Part shown: piece after piece, positions 35,347-44,395 of the stretch
Numbering within the stretch: the first letter of the stretch is position 1
Layout: the number at the start of each line of letters is the position of its first letter
The notes under the pieces: model-generated
The model's database searches: none
Seen by the model: the letters and a program-made list of their open reading frames with translations, nothing else
What the model was told of the DNA's origin: nothing
Source of the DNA: Bacteroidota bacterium
GTDB lineage: Bacteria > Bacteroidota > Ignavibacteria > Ignavibacteriales > Ignavibacteriaceae
Length of the DNA stretch: 64,000 nt
Reading direction: 5' to 3'
Assembly (NCBI GenBank): GCA_021815405.1
Contig: JAKAGV010000004.1
Span: 227,363-291,362 of the forward strand
Program-made: the position numbers and the translations under genes

Positions 35347-36369
35347 TCAATAACTTTCTTTCCCTAATACTACTTTCCCCTTAAACACGCGGTAAATAAA
35401 AATTGTATAAATTATTACTAACGGCATTCCTATAAGAGCGATTATAAGCATTGTTAAAAGCGTTCGATCTGATGAAGATGAATTATAAATCGTAAGACTG
35501 AAATTCAAATCAATGTTTGAAGGAACAAGTCTTGGAAATAAACTTAACGCCGCAAGACCTATCACTGATGCAATAGTTATTGCTGATGAAAGGAATGTGA
35601 CAAAATATTTATTTGCCTTTAATGCAACCGGCTGATATAGAACCGATGCAAGTAAAAGAATAAACAATATCCAGAACAATGGACTTGACATTATTCCATC
35701 AAACAAATATCCGGCTTCAAACATTGTCAGAAATGTTGCGATAACATAGAGAACAACAAATAGTATCCAGAACTTATTGCTTAATTTTTCAAATCTTTCT
35801 CTCAGCACTCCTTCGGATTTATTTGTCATATAGTTAGCACCATGCATTATGAATAAAGCAAGGCTGAGCACTCCAATTAAGATAGAATAAGGATTTAATA
35901 GTTCAATGAATGAACCAACAAAATTTCCATTCGCATCGACTGGAATTCCTCTCAAGATATTTCCGAATGCAACTCCGAATAGAATTGCAGGCAGAAGACT
36001 TCCAATTCCAAAAGCAGCATCCCAAAATTTTCTCCAAGTCGCCGACTCAACCTTTCCTCGAAATTCAAAAGAAACTGCTCTAAAAATTAAAGCAGCAAGT
36101 AAAAGAATAAGAGCAATATAAAATCCACTGAATACGGTAGCATAGACAGGTGGAAAAGCAGCAAATAATGCACCTCCTCCAGTTAGAAGCCAAACTTCAT
36201 TTCCGTCCCACACCGGTCCAATTGCGTTCATCATTATTCTTTTATCGTCTTCATTCTTTGTAAAAAGATGAATAACACCAACACCGAAATCGAAGCCGTC
36301 AAGAATTGCATATCCAATAATTAAAACTCCGACTAACAAAAACCAAACTGTGTTCAAATCCATTTTCAA
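35347..36369 (-). CDS. cydB: Cytochrome bd oxidase subunit II
   Basis: A 340-residue integral membrane protein with about eight to nine helices. It begins with the CydB-type N-terminus (WFLLVGVLIIGYAILDGFDFG) and continues with GPVWDGNEVWLLTGGGALFAAFP, a conserved CydB element. It forms the terminal bd-type quinol oxidase with CydA. Its start overlaps cydA by 4 bp. I see no CydX-like small gene after it, and the bidirectional terminator follows directly. It would allow respiration at low oxygen. Confidence 0.96.
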   Translation of the reverse strand: MKMDLNTVWFLLVGVLIIGYAILDGFDFGVGVIHLFTKNEDDKRIMMNAIGPVWDGNEVWLLTGGGALFAAFPPVYATVFSGFYIALILLLAALIFRAVSFEFRGKVESATWRKFWDAAFGIGSLLPAILFGVAFGNILRGIPVDANGNFVGSFIELLNPYSILIGVLSLALFIMHGANYMTNKSEGVLRERFEKLSNKFWILFVVLYVIATFLTMFEAGYLFDGIMSSPLFWILFILLLASVLYQPVALKANKYFVTFLSSAITIASVIGLAALSLFPRLVPSNIDLNFSLTIYNSSSSDRTLLTMLIIALIGMPLVIIYTIFIYRVFKGKVVLGKESY

Positions 36370-37694
36370 TTTACCTCCTTTACTTCAGGTTCGGGTCCAT
36401 GCTTTATTTCTTTCACCAAAAGATAGATATATAATATACCAATCAATGCATAGATTAAGAAGAAAACAATAATTGAAAATAAAACATCGCCAGGAACTAG
36501 AGATGTTGAAACCGCATCTTGAGTCCTCATAACATGATAAACTATCCAAGGCTGTCTTCCCACTTCTGCGGAAATCCATCCAAGCTCACAAGCCAGAACC
36601 GGAAATGGAATAGCCCAAATAAAAACTCTGAGAAGTTTTTTACTATCCCACAATTTTTTTCGATAAAGCTGAATCGTACCTAACGCAGTTAAAAGGATAA
36701 ACAGCATTCCAAGTGCAACCATATTATGGTAAGAAACGAAAGTAATAAATAAAGGCGGAAGGTCGTTTGATGGAAATTCATTTATTCCTTGCACACGTGC
36801 ATTAGCATCACCAAATGCAAGATAACTTAGCAAATTTGGAATTTCAATTTTCGCTTTGAGTTCAGGCGGCGGCATAACCGGAACAGCAAAAACAGCCATT
36901 GGTGCGCCAGTCTGTGAAGTATAAAGACCTTGAATTGCAGCAAACTTTTCAGGTTGTAAATGAGCTACTTCCCTTCCGCTTTCATGTCCAAAAGGAAAAA
37001 GCTCTAATAGAGAAACTACCAATCCAAAAATTACTGCAATCCTCATTGATTTCTTTGCGAGCTCTGCATGTTTTTCTTTTAAAATTAAATATGCAGAAAC
37101 TCCAGCCATCATAAATGAGCCGGTAATCAAAGCTGCGTCAAATGTGTGCAAAAATCTGATAATAGTAGAAGGATTAAATACAGCCTCCCAAAAATCAGTT
37201 AGAACTGCCCTTCCATTCTGAATAACATAACCTGCGGGTGTTTGCATCCAGGAGCCTGCAACAATAATCCAGAACGCCGAAATAGTCGCTCCAACTGCTA
37301 CCATTAATATTGAAAACCAGTGAATGCCTTTTGACACTCTCTTTCTTCCAAAGATATAGAGACCAAGAAAACCAGATTCAAGGAAAAATGCGAACACACC
37401 TTCCGCAGCCAGAGGTGCACCAAAAATATCACCAACAAATTTTGAATACTGAGCCCAGTTGGTTCCAAATTGAAATTCCATAACAATTCCGGAAGCAACT
37501 CCAACGGCAAAAGTTAAAGCAAGAATCTTTGAAAAGAATTTTCCAATTCTCTCATACACTTCATCTTTCCGTTTCCATCCAAGTGTTTCTACAATAACAA
37601 GCATCCATGCTAAGCCAATTGATATTGGAGGAAAGACAAAGTGGAACATTATTGTCATAGCAAATTGAAGCCTAGACAGTAAGACAACATCCAT
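36366..37694 (-). CDS. cydA: Cytochrome bd oxidase subunit I
   Basis: A 442-residue subunit with nine or so helices. The heme-bearing N-terminus has H18 in IMFHFVFPPISIG, then EGVFAFFLESGFLGLYIFG and the quinol-loop segment GHESGREVAHLQPEKFAAIQGLY. Its length fits the short Q-loop class of CydA. It lies 44 bp downstream of a STAS-domain gene and is coupled to cydB. The enzyme is expected to be microaerobic or protective against oxygen. Confidence 0.95.
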   Translation of the reverse strand: MDVVLLSRLQFAMTIMFHFVFPPISIGLAWMLVIVETLGWKRKDEVYERIGKFFSKILALTFAVGVASGIVMEFQFGTNWAQYSKFVGDIFGAPLAAEGVFAFFLESGFLGLYIFGRKRVSKGIHWFSILMVAVGATISAFWIIVAGSWMQTPAGYVIQNGRAVLTDFWEAVFNPSTIIRFLHTFDAALITGSFMMAGVSAYLILKEKHAELAKKSMRIAVIFGLVVSLLELFPFGHESGREVAHLQPEKFAAIQGLYTSQTGAPMAVFAVPVMPPPELKAKIEIPNLLSYLAFGDANARVQGINEFPSNDLPPLFITFVSYHNMVALGMLFILLTALGTIQLYRKKLWDSKKLLRVFIWAIPFPVLACELGWISAEVGRQPWIVYHVMRTQDAVSTSLVPGDVLFSIIVFFLIYALIGILYIYLLVKEIKHGPEPEVKEVN

Positions 37695-37738
37695 AAATTA
37701 TCTCCAAAAATTTTCTAATTTTTCTATTTAACTTGATA

Positions 37739-38083
37739 TTATATTTTAAAGCTATTTATAGCAGCCTCCCTGTTTTTAAATATTTTGAATACTCTTGAAG
37801 TACCCGTAAATTCAAATATTGCTTTTGTATCACCACTAACTCCGGCAATCCTTAAATCCCCGCCAAGTTTCGATACAGTTTTTAAAGATGTAATAAGAGA
37901 ACCGAGAAAAGTTGAGTCCATGAACGAATTATATTTTAGATCAACAATAATTTTTCTCCAGCCATCTTCAAAATCCTTTTTTAATCTATTTCTGAAATCA
38001 TCCGTTTCTTTATAGGTAGCTCTTTCAATATTTACTACTTCTATAAGAATATCTTCCAATATTTCTCTGGAAAAGCTTTGCAT
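37739..38083 (-). CDS. STAS domain protein, anti-sigma factor antagonist-like
   Basis: A 114-residue single STAS domain. The typical strand-helix pattern has IIVDLKYNSFMDSTFLGSLIT with the candidate phosphoacceptor S57, and a C-terminal GGDLRIAG then IFEFTGTSRVFKIF. The phosphorylatable serine suggests SpoIIAA/RsbV-type control by a serine kinase, but no kinase or sigma gene is next to it. It lies 44 bp upstream of cydA on the same strand, so a regulatory link to the oxidase is possible but only by position. Confidence 0.85.
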   Translation of the reverse strand: MQSFSREILEDILIEVVNIERATYKETDDFRNRLKKDFEDGWRKIIVDLKYNSFMDSTFLGSLITSLKTVSKLGGDLRIAGVSGDTKAIFEFTGTSRVFKIFKNREAAINSFKI

Positions 38084-38266
38084 AATTTTCCCTATTGAAT
38101 TTTTTATTCATTGAAAATTTAATAAAAATTATGAAAGATACACAATTCCAAGGCTTTTAAAGTATACAGGATGTTGTTGCCAAATTGATTTGACAGTCAG
38201 TGAGAAAATAAACTCAAAAATTGTTTTAAAGTTCGAAAGCTTTTTAATTTATTGCTAACACCTAAG

Positions 38267-38716
38267 TTAGAAAACAAGTTCGTTTGTCTCTTTAACTGTC
38301 TCAAGGACAATTGTTGTGTTTGTTGTTCGGATTGACTTGATAGAAGCAAACTTGGTTCTTAAAAGTTGTGTCAGAGCCTCAGTATTTTTTACACGTACTT
38401 TTACAAGATAACAATCTTCTCCGGCAACAATATGAACTTCCTGAACTTCATCAATCTTTGCCAATTCTTTTGCTGTTTTTTGATCGACAACAGGACCATT
38501 TGCTTTTACCTCAATAAAAGCAAGCAGTCCTCTTTCAACATGAACCGGATCGATATGCACTGCATATCTTTTAACGATTTTTTTTTTTTCTAACTTGCGG
38601 ATTCTCTCTAAAACTGCTGATGGTGCCATATTGATTTGCCGGGCAATTTCAGCATTTGATGTCCTGGAATTTTTCTGAAGTATATTTAGAATCTTTGCAT
38701 CTGTTTCGTTAATCAT
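38267..38716 (-). CDS. Lrp/AsnC family transcriptional regulator
   Basis: A 149-residue regulator. The N-terminal HTH (about 1-60) starts INETDAKILNILQKNSRTSN and has SAVLERIRKLEKK. The C-terminal RAM effector-binding domain runs about 65-145 with HIVAGEDCYLVKVRV, the glycine-rich amino-acid binding loop. It lies about 285 bp downstream of the tyrosine phenol-lyase gene, separated by the repeat element at 38763, so a local role in amino-acid response is plausible but not shown. Confidence 0.92.
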   Translation of the reverse strand: MINETDAKILNILQKNSRTSNAEIARQINMAPSAVLERIRKLEKKKIVKRYAVHIDPVHVERGLLAFIEVKANGPVVDQKTAKELAKIDEVQEVHIVAGEDCYLVKVRVKNTEALTQLLRTKFASIKSIRTTNTTIVLETVKETNELVF

Positions 38717-38762
38717 GTAATAATTATTTTATTTTTAGAAGGTTCAGAAAATTTAATTAGTT

Positions 38763-38886
38763 ACTGAAGTTATGCAATTGTCATGCTGAACTTGTTTCAG
38801 CATCTGAAAACAACTTAGAAATAAAGATTCCGAATTAAGTTCATAATGATAAAAGAACCATTTTATTCGTTTTGCGTAACTTCAGT
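38763..38886. repeat. Nested inverted-repeat element, copy A (124 bp)
   Basis: Outer arms 38763-38777 (ACTGAAGTTATGCAA) and 38872-38886 (TTGCGTAACTTCAGT) pair with one G-T mismatch. The inner element spans 38780-38850 (71 bp), with arms GTCATGCTGAACTTGTTTC and an imperfect partner ending at 38850. The inner element sits 17 nt from the left end and 36 nt from the right. The same geometry recurs at 61775 and 63751. It lies between the Lrp gene and tpl. Confidence 0.7.
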
Positions 38887-38908
38887 CAGTTAGTAATTTC
38901 ATAAATCT

Positions 38909-38963
38909 GGATTCTCAATTCCGAACTAAGCACCAATTATCAAGTTTTCAGAATCGAGAATCC
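38909..38963. repeat. Stem-loop after tyrosine phenol-lyase gene
   Basis: GGATTCTC (38909-38916) pairs perfectly with GAGAATCC (38956-38963) around a 39-nt loop that also contains an ATTCCGAAC stretch like the inner arm of the neighbouring repeats. It lies 39-93 bp past the tpl stop. The minus-strand reading has no T-run after it, so it is a weak terminator candidate or a remnant of the repeat family. Confidence 0.35.
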
Positions 38964-39001
38964 AAAAAGAAATTCAAATTATTTATTCAATCAAAAAGAA
39001 T

Positions 39002-40390
39002 TTAGAGCTTATCAAATCTTGCCTGGAAAAATCTCAAGTACTTAGGTTCATAAACCATTTTCAAACCTTTTATCTTCTTCCGGTTTTCATAAACAGAAAC
39101 TATCGATTCAAAAGTTACATCAATATGAGCTTGAGTATAAACTCTTCTCGGTAAGGTAAGACGGACAAGTTCAAGCTTTGGATAATTATGGTCGCCAGTA
39201 ATTTTATTTCTTCCGGCGGAAACAATGCCTCTTTCCATAGCACGAACTCCGGAATCAATATAAACTTCGATTGCTAAGGTCTGAGCCGGAAATTCAATTT
39301 GTTTTAAGTGAGGTAAGAATTTTTTTGCGTCAAGGAAGATTGCATGCCCGCCGATTGGCTGTACAATCGGAATATCGTATTCCATCAGTCTTTTCCCAAA
39401 ATATTCTATTTGACCAATTCTAGATCTTATATAATCGAAGTTGGTCATCTCTTCTATGCCGCGAGCCATTGCTTCCATATCTCTTCCGGCAAGTCCGCCA
39501 TAAGTATGAAGCCCTTCATAAACTACAACCATGTTACGGGCTTCTTCATAAACATGTTTATTTCTTGTTGCTAAGAAACCGCCAATGTTTACAAGCAAAT
39601 CTTTTTTCGCACTAACCCAAATGCCGTCAAAGTGAGAGCACATTTCTTTTAAGATTTGAGCGATTGTCTTTTTCTCATATCCTTTTTCTCTTTGCATAAT
39701 GAAATAAGCGTTTTCAACCGCACGAGTTGCATCAAGCCAAAGTTTTATTCCATGTTTATTGGCATATTTTTCAAGTTCAATCATATTTGCCATTGATACC
39801 GGCTGACCGCCAGCCATATTTACCGGTGCTGCCAAACTTATATACGGAATTTTTTTAGCGCCTACTTCTTTTACAAGTTTATCAAGTTTGTTCAAATCAA
39901 CATTGCCTTTAAAAGGATGAGTGTTCTGCGGTTCATTGGCTTCATTTATAATTACATCAACAAAAGTACCTCCGGCTAATTCCTGGTGTTGCCTTGTTGT
40001 GGTGAAATACATATTTCCAGGAATAAAATCTCCCGGTTTAATTAAGATTTTTGATATTAAGTGTTCGGCAGCTCTACCTTGATGAGTCGGGACGAAATAA
40101 GGAAAGCCGTAATATTTCTTAATGTTGTCCCAGAGGTTGTAAAAATTTTTACTACCTGCATAAGCTTCGTCTCCAAGCATCATTCCAGCCCATTGATAAT
40201 CGCTCATTGCATTTGTGCCGCTGTCGGTAAGCAAATCAATATATACATCTTCTGATTTTAATAGAAAAGTATTATAACCTGCCTCTTTAGCAGCCTTTTC
40301 TCTGTATTCTCTAGTTGTCATTTTAATCGGCTCAACCACTTTCACTTTGAAAGGTTCAGCCCAGGACTTGGAGGTGAGTTTCTTTGCCAT
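39002..40390 (-). CDS. tpl: Tyrosine phenol-lyase (beta-tyrosinase)
   Basis: A 462-residue PLP enzyme that splits tyrosine to phenol, pyruvate and ammonia. PLP lysine is K263 in SAKKD. The residues that separate TPL from tryptophanase, offset by +6 from the Citrobacter numbering, are all the TPL type: Y77, T130 (FTTTR), R387 (AMERG) and F454. Tryptophanases have a Val/Ile-type residue at the Arg site. It is monocistronic, with a 27-bp dyad upstream. It would let the cell use tyrosine as carbon and nitrogen, or make tyrosine from phenol in reverse. Confidence 0.9.
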   Translation of the reverse strand: MAKKLTSKSWAEPFKVKVVEPIKMTTREYREKAAKEAGYNTFLLKSEDVYIDLLTDSGTNAMSDYQWAGMMLGDEAYAGSKNFYNLWDNIKKYYGFPYFVPTHQGRAAEHLISKILIKPGDFIPGNMYFTTTRQHQELAGGTFVDVIINEANEPQNTHPFKGNVDLNKLDKLVKEVGAKKIPYISLAAPVNMAGGQPVSMANMIELEKYANKHGIKLWLDATRAVENAYFIMQREKGYEKKTIAQILKEMCSHFDGIWVSAKKDLLVNIGGFLATRNKHVYEEARNMVVVYEGLHTYGGLAGRDMEAMARGIEEMTNFDYIRSRIGQIEYFGKRLMEYDIPIVQPIGGHAIFLDAKKFLPHLKQIEFPAQTLAIEVYIDSGVRAMERGIVSAGRNKITGDHNYPKLELVRLTLPRRVYTQAHIDVTFESIVSVYENRKKIKGLKMVYEPKYLRFFQARFDKL

Positions 40391-40484
40391 TTCTTTTCCT
40401 TCGAGATTTTATTTTGTTGATTATTCCAGTGACTTAATTTTCTACCGGCAATTATTCAGAAATTAATATAATTAGCCGAATTAT

Positions 40485-40511
40485 ATTCGTAATATTATAA
40501 ATAATACGAAT
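40485..40511. promoter_or_regulatory. Dyad upstream of tpl, possible operator
   Basis: ATTCGTA (40485-40491) and TACGAAT (40505-40511) form perfect 7-bp arms around a 13-nt AT-rich centre, with a 27-bp total length. It lies 95-121 bp upstream of the tpl start. The symmetry and position suit a dimeric regulator. The nearby Lrp-type protein is a candidate, but no consensus is recognisable. It may also reflect AT-rich chance symmetry. Confidence 0.35.
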
Positions 40512-40565
40512 TCTTGTCAATAGATAAGAATAAACTTTTAGGAACATATTATAAGATGGTTGGTA

Positions 40566-41285
40566 TTATTTTATTCTGTCAAGAAGGAGAAAATCATTTT
40601 TCTTGTATTTAATTTCACCATTAAGATTTTTCTTATCATATTCGCAGACCTTTAACAAAGGACAAATTAAACAACTAGGTTTCGAAGGTCGACAAATTTC
40701 TCTTCCAAGCCTTATAAGATTAGTGTGAAAGGAATGAGCAACTTCTTCCGGTAAATCAGAATTAATCATTTCAAATGTTTTGTCAGGGGTTTTTGTCTTT
40801 ACAATTCCTATTCTGTTTGTAGTTCTATGGACATGTGTATCTACGGGACAAACATTCCGTCTCAGCGAAAACAATAAAACACAGCTAGCTGTTTTCACTC
40901 CAATACCGTTGAATGAGGTAAGTTCATTTAGAATTTTCTCGTTATCGGCTTTTCTAAAATGTTCAAGCGAGATACTTCCCTTTTCTTTTTTTAATGATGA
41001 TAAAAATTCTTTGATAGCACCAGATTTCTGTTTACCCAATCCTGCAATTTTAATTTTCGTTTCGATTTGGGTTCTGGTCAATTGTTCTACTTCATTCCAA
41101 TCTTTATAGCTTTCCTTCAAATTCTGGAAGGCTTTATATGAATTCTTATCATTTGTATTTTGAGAAAGTATTGTTCCGATTAAAAGATCAATTGGATTTG
41201 GCGGTACTTTAGAGCGCGGCGGAATGCCGTATTTCTCAATCAATAATTTATTTACCAGCTCTATCTTTTTTCTCATTTGCTTCAT
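40566..41285 (-). CDS. nth: Endonuclease III-like DNA glycosylase
   Basis: A 239-residue enzyme from the chosen start at 41285 (MKQMRKKIELVNKLL). Upstream codons to 41582 would overlap the plus-strand GlmM gene and encode low-complexity, unrelated sequence. The HhH motif contains the catalytic lysine (GIGVKTASCVL) and the aspartate follows in VDTHVHRTTNR. The C-terminal [4Fe-4S] motif has the exact Nth spacing C-x6-C-x2-C-x5-C (CRPSKPSCLICPLLKVC). It removes oxidised pyrimidines. Confidence 0.9.
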   Translation of the reverse strand: MKQMRKKIELVNKLLIEKYGIPPRSKVPPNPIDLLIGTILSQNTNDKNSYKAFQNLKESYKDWNEVEQLTRTQIETKIKIAGLGKQKSGAIKEFLSSLKKEKGSISLEHFRKADNEKILNELTSFNGIGVKTASCVLLFSLRRNVCPVDTHVHRTTNRIGIVKTKTPDKTFEMINSDLPEEVAHSFHTNLIRLGREICRPSKPSCLICPLLKVCEYDKKNLNGEIKYKKNDFLLLDRIK

Positions 41286-41505
41286 ATAATGATTTCCAAA
41301 ATTGGTTTTTAAAATAGATAATTTCGCTGAAATAAATATTAACATATTTATTTTTTCTAAAAAGAGTTGTTTATTTTTATTGAAAGAAATTTTAATCTTA
41401 ATTCTAATCTTGCTATTCTTAATCATAATCTTTCTCTTACTCGAAAGAATCTGATCAAGGATAAGAGTAATAATTAAATTATCAAATAATTTTTTGGGAG
41501 GATAA

Positions 41506-42876
41506 ATGCCAACTTTAATGGTAAGTGTTTCAGGGATCAGAGGGATTGTCGGCGACGGACTCGATCCGGATATTTTAGTCAAATATACTTCAGCATACGC
41601 TGATTTTATAAAAGAAGGAAAAGTCGTAGTAGGACGAGATGCTAGAATTACCGGTGAGATGGTGCTTTCAATTGTTACCGGAACATTAGCTGCAAAGGGC
41701 TTGGACGTAATTGAAATTGGAATTTGTCCAACGCCAACAGTTCAATACACGGTCAAAACATTAAAAGCTAATGGGGGCATTGCAATTTCAGCGAGTCACA
41801 ATCCGAACCAATGGAATGCTTTAAAACTTCTTAACGGCACTGGTCAATTTATGACTCCGGAAGAAAACATCGAGATGTTAAAACTGCTAGATTATAAAAA
41901 TGCGAATTACCAAAGCTGGGATAAAATTGGAAAGGTCACTCATACTGATGAAGGATTGAAAAGACATGTTAATGATGTTCGGTCATTAAAATATATTAAT
42001 TTAAATGAAATTAGAAAAAGAAAATTTAAAGTTTTACTTGATTGCGTTAACGGCGCCGGAGTTTATGTAATGCCTGCTTTGTTGAGAGAATTCGGATGCG
42101 AAGTAATCGAAATGAATTGCGAGAAAACAGGAATTTTCCCAAGACCTCCGGAACCTCTTCCTGAAAATTTAACAGAGACAATGAAAGCTGTCAAAGCTAA
42201 TAAAGCTGATTTGGGAGTTGTCGTTGACCCGGATGTTGATCGTCTTGTTTTAATTACGGATAAGGGAGAACCTTTCGGAGAAGAAAATACAATTACCCAA
42301 GCAGTAAAATTTATTTTATCGAAAGAGAAAGGAAATGTTGTGGTTAACCTTTCCACAACTCGCGGAGTTGATGATGTTGCCGCTGTGTTAGGACAAAAAG
42401 TTTTTCGATCTCCGGTTGGTGAAGCAAATGTTGTTAAGAAGATGAAAGAGGTAAATGCAGTTATCGGCGGTGAAGGAAGCGGCGGTGTAATTTATCCGAC
42501 TCTTCATTACGGAAGAGATGCGCTTGTCGGTGTGACAATAACGCTTCAACACATGCTTGAGTTTGGTGGTTCTTTATCTGATTTGAAAAAGTCTTTGCCG
42601 CATTATTTTATTGCAAAAAAGAAAATTGAATTAGGGAAAGCTAAACCTGATGAAATTATTTCTAAGTTGGTTCAGAAGTACGGTAAAGAAAAAATTAACA
42701 CCGACGACGGCTTGAGAATAGATTTTCCTGATCATTGGGTCCATTTCAGAAAATCTAATACTGAACCGATAATAAGGGCAATCGTTGAAGCGAAGGAGGA
42801 AACTCTTGCTGAAAGCTTTGCTATTAAATATTTGGATGAAATAAAGGCATTGATTGACTCGACACTCAAATCTTGA
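41506..42876 (+). CDS. glmM: Phosphoglucosamine mutase / phosphohexomutase
   Basis: A 456-residue alpha-D-phosphohexomutase. It starts VSVSGIRGIVGDGL, with the phosphoserine at S97 in ISASHNP. The metal loop DPDVDRLVL lies near 243, and the substrate loop GEGSGGVI near residue 323 is typical of GlmM or phosphoglucomutase/PMM. The C-terminal phosphate-binding segment is KSNTEPIIRAI. The GEGSGG motif and length favour GlmM for UDP-GlcNAc, but phosphomannomutase/PGM activity is possible. It ends at a clear terminator. Confidence 0.82.
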   Translation: MPTLMVSVSGIRGIVGDGLDPDILVKYTSAYADFIKEGKVVVGRDARITGEMVLSIVTGTLAAKGLDVIEIGICPTPTVQYTVKTLKANGGIAISASHNPNQWNALKLLNGTGQFMTPEENIEMLKLLDYKNANYQSWDKIGKVTHTDEGLKRHVNDVRSLKYINLNEIRKRKFKVLLDCVNGAGVYVMPALLREFGCEVIEMNCEKTGIFPRPPEPLPENLTETMKAVKANKADLGVVVDPDVDRLVLITDKGEPFGEENTITQAVKFILSKEKGNVVVNLSTTRGVDDVAAVLGQKVFRSPVGEANVVKKMKEVNAVIGGEGSGGVIYPTLHYGRDALVGVTITLQHMLEFGGSLSDLKKSLPHYFIAKKKIELGKAKPDEIISKLVQKYGKEKINTDDGLRIDFPDHWVHFRKSNTEPIIRAIVEAKEETLAESFAIKYLDEIKALIDSTLKS

Positions 42877-42881
42877 AACGG

Positions 42882-42906
42882 GATGCTCGATATTAATTCG
42901 AGCATC
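42882..42906. terminator. Hairpin between convergent glmM and DUF58 genes
   Basis: GATGCTCGA (42882-42890) pairs perfectly with TCGAGCATC (42898-42906), a 9-bp stem with a 7-nt loop. It lies 6 bp after the glmM stop and 15 bp before the DUF58 stop, so it could serve both strands. Neither side has a strong T-run. Confidence 0.55.
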
Positions 42907-42920
42907 AATATCTAGAATCC

Positions 42921-43829
42921 TTAATAAAGTCTGCTCCTTTTCTGAACATAACTGAATAGTGCTTTATCAAATGGAACTGATGTTTCGATGAGATTATATT
43001 CTATGTTTGAGTTGAGGCATTCAGTTTTAATTTTATTGAGAAATACATTCATCGCCTCTACGTAAGCTTTTTGGATTTGATACGGCTGAGTAGTCATTTC
43101 ATCGGCTGTTTCAAGATCTCTGAATACTGCATCGCTGCCAAAGGCAAAGTTTCGTTCAAGCGGATCCAATATCTGGAAGACAATCACTTCATTGTTCTGA
43201 TAACGAAAATGCTTGAGCGCACTTAGTATTGAATTTATGTCGTCAAAGAAATCAGAAACAATAATAACCAAACCTCTTCTTTTTATTTTTTCCGCAATAG
43301 AATTTAAACAAGATGCAGTGTTTGTTTTGTCGGAAGCTGTAACATCGCTTAGTTGCTTTAACAGTTCCTGCAGATAAGCTTTACTTGCCTTAGGCGGTAA
43401 ATACTTATTTATCTTTTCTGAATACAAAGTTAATCCCACTGCATCCTGCTGCTTTGTCATCAGGTAGCCCAAAGCAGCTACAAGCGTTGAGGCATATTCA
43501 AGCTTGGAAATATTTCCTTCCGAAGCGTATTGCATTGAGCGGCTTGTATCAAGCAGAATGTAACTTCTTAAATTGGTCTCCTCTTCATACTGTTTTATGA
43601 AAAATTTTTCAGTTTTGCCGTAAACGTTCCAGTCAATATCTTTTGGTGCATCGCCTTGCATATAAGGTCGATGTTCGGTAAACTCAACACTGAAGCCGTG
43701 GTAAGGGCTACGGTGAAGTCCTACCATAAATCCTTCAACAACAAGCCTTGCTCTAAGCTCAAGCGAATTTAATTTTGATATTACCGACGGAGTTAAATAC
43801 TTCCGGTAATCTACATTCTGTTCCGGCAT
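42921..43829 (-). CDS. DUF58 domain protein (vWA-like)
   Basis: A 302-residue soluble protein. It has the DUF58 signature near residues 50-80 (FTEHRPYMQGDAPKDIDWNVYGK), followed by a von Willebrand A-type fold. The metal site DxSxS is LLDTSRSM, and IVSDFFDD supplies a later acidic strand. In many genomes it pairs with a MoxR AAA+ ATPase and a BatA/BatB group; here no such gene is adjacent. Its start shares a base with the stop of the TPR lipoprotein gene, so they are probably co-transcribed. Confidence 0.85.
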   Translation of the reverse strand: MPEQNVDYRKYLTPSVISKLNSLELRARLVVEGFMVGLHRSPYHGFSVEFTEHRPYMQGDAPKDIDWNVYGKTEKFFIKQYEEETNLRSYILLDTSRSMQYASEGNISKLEYASTLVAALGYLMTKQQDAVGLTLYSEKINKYLPPKASKAYLQELLKQLSDVTASDKTNTASCLNSIAEKIKRRGLVIIVSDFFDDINSILSALKHFRYQNNEVIVFQILDPLERNFAFGSDAVFRDLETADEMTTQPYQIQKAYVEAMNVFLNKIKTECLNSNIEYNLIETSVPFDKALFSYVQKRSRLY

Positions 43830-44341
43830 TAATTTTTCATGGTTACTTTATTCTTAAGAATTTGTTCCGGTGTTAGTCCCATGTTGTTTAATTCTTCTTT
43901 TGCAGAAGAAGCTAAATCGTTATTAGGAAATTTTTGAAGAAATAAATTGAAAGTCGAGGTCGCTTCCGGATATTGTTTGAGTTCATTTGATTGAATAAAA
44001 CCGGACATAAAAAGAGCTTTTGCAGCTAAATCGCTTTGCGGATATTTATCATAAATGGATCTGAACATTTCAACTGCTTTTTCAAGAGATTGAGTACCGG
44101 TAAGAGTGTCTTCTTTTATCATTTTATTTTGATAAAGAGTAGCTAATTGAAATAAGGCTTCTGGTGCTTTTGGACTTTCCGGATATTCCTTTATGAGATT
44201 TTGATAAGCTGTAACTGCTTCTTGAATATTATTTTTCTCGGCTGCTGACTTAGCTTGTTCCAAATAATATTCATCAGATTTTTTGCTGCAACCTGCAAAT
44301 GCTAACGCGATCAATAGAAGTGAAATAAATTTTAAATTCAT
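43829..44341 (-). CDS. TPR-repeat lipoprotein, BamD/YfiO-like
   Basis: A 170-residue protein with a lipobox (LAFAGC, Cys18) and about three tetratricopeptide units (residues 25-160) such as AVTAYQNLIKEYPESPKAPEA, AVEMFRSIYDKYPQSDLA and ATSTFNLFLQKFPNNDLA. The repeat style matches BamD-type outer-membrane assembly lipoproteins, but it is short and BamD identity cannot be claimed. It overlaps the DUF58 gene by one base. Confidence 0.75.
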   Translation of the reverse strand: MNLKFISLLLIALAFAGCSKKSDEYYLEQAKSAAEKNNIQEAVTAYQNLIKEYPESPKAPEALFQLATLYQNKMIKEDTLTGTQSLEKAVEMFRSIYDKYPQSDLAAKALFMSGFIQSNELKQYPEATSTFNLFLQKFPNNDLASSAKEELNNMGLTPEQILKNKVTMKN

Positions 44342-44395
44342 AATAGATTAAAGTTGTTTTTAAATTTGCCGGCTAAGTTATCAAAATTAACTGCA

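Noticed and set aside
41286..41582. N-terminal extension of the endonuclease III frame
   Set aside because: It would overlap the well-supported glmM start on the other strand and the added residues are low complexity with no Nth homology.
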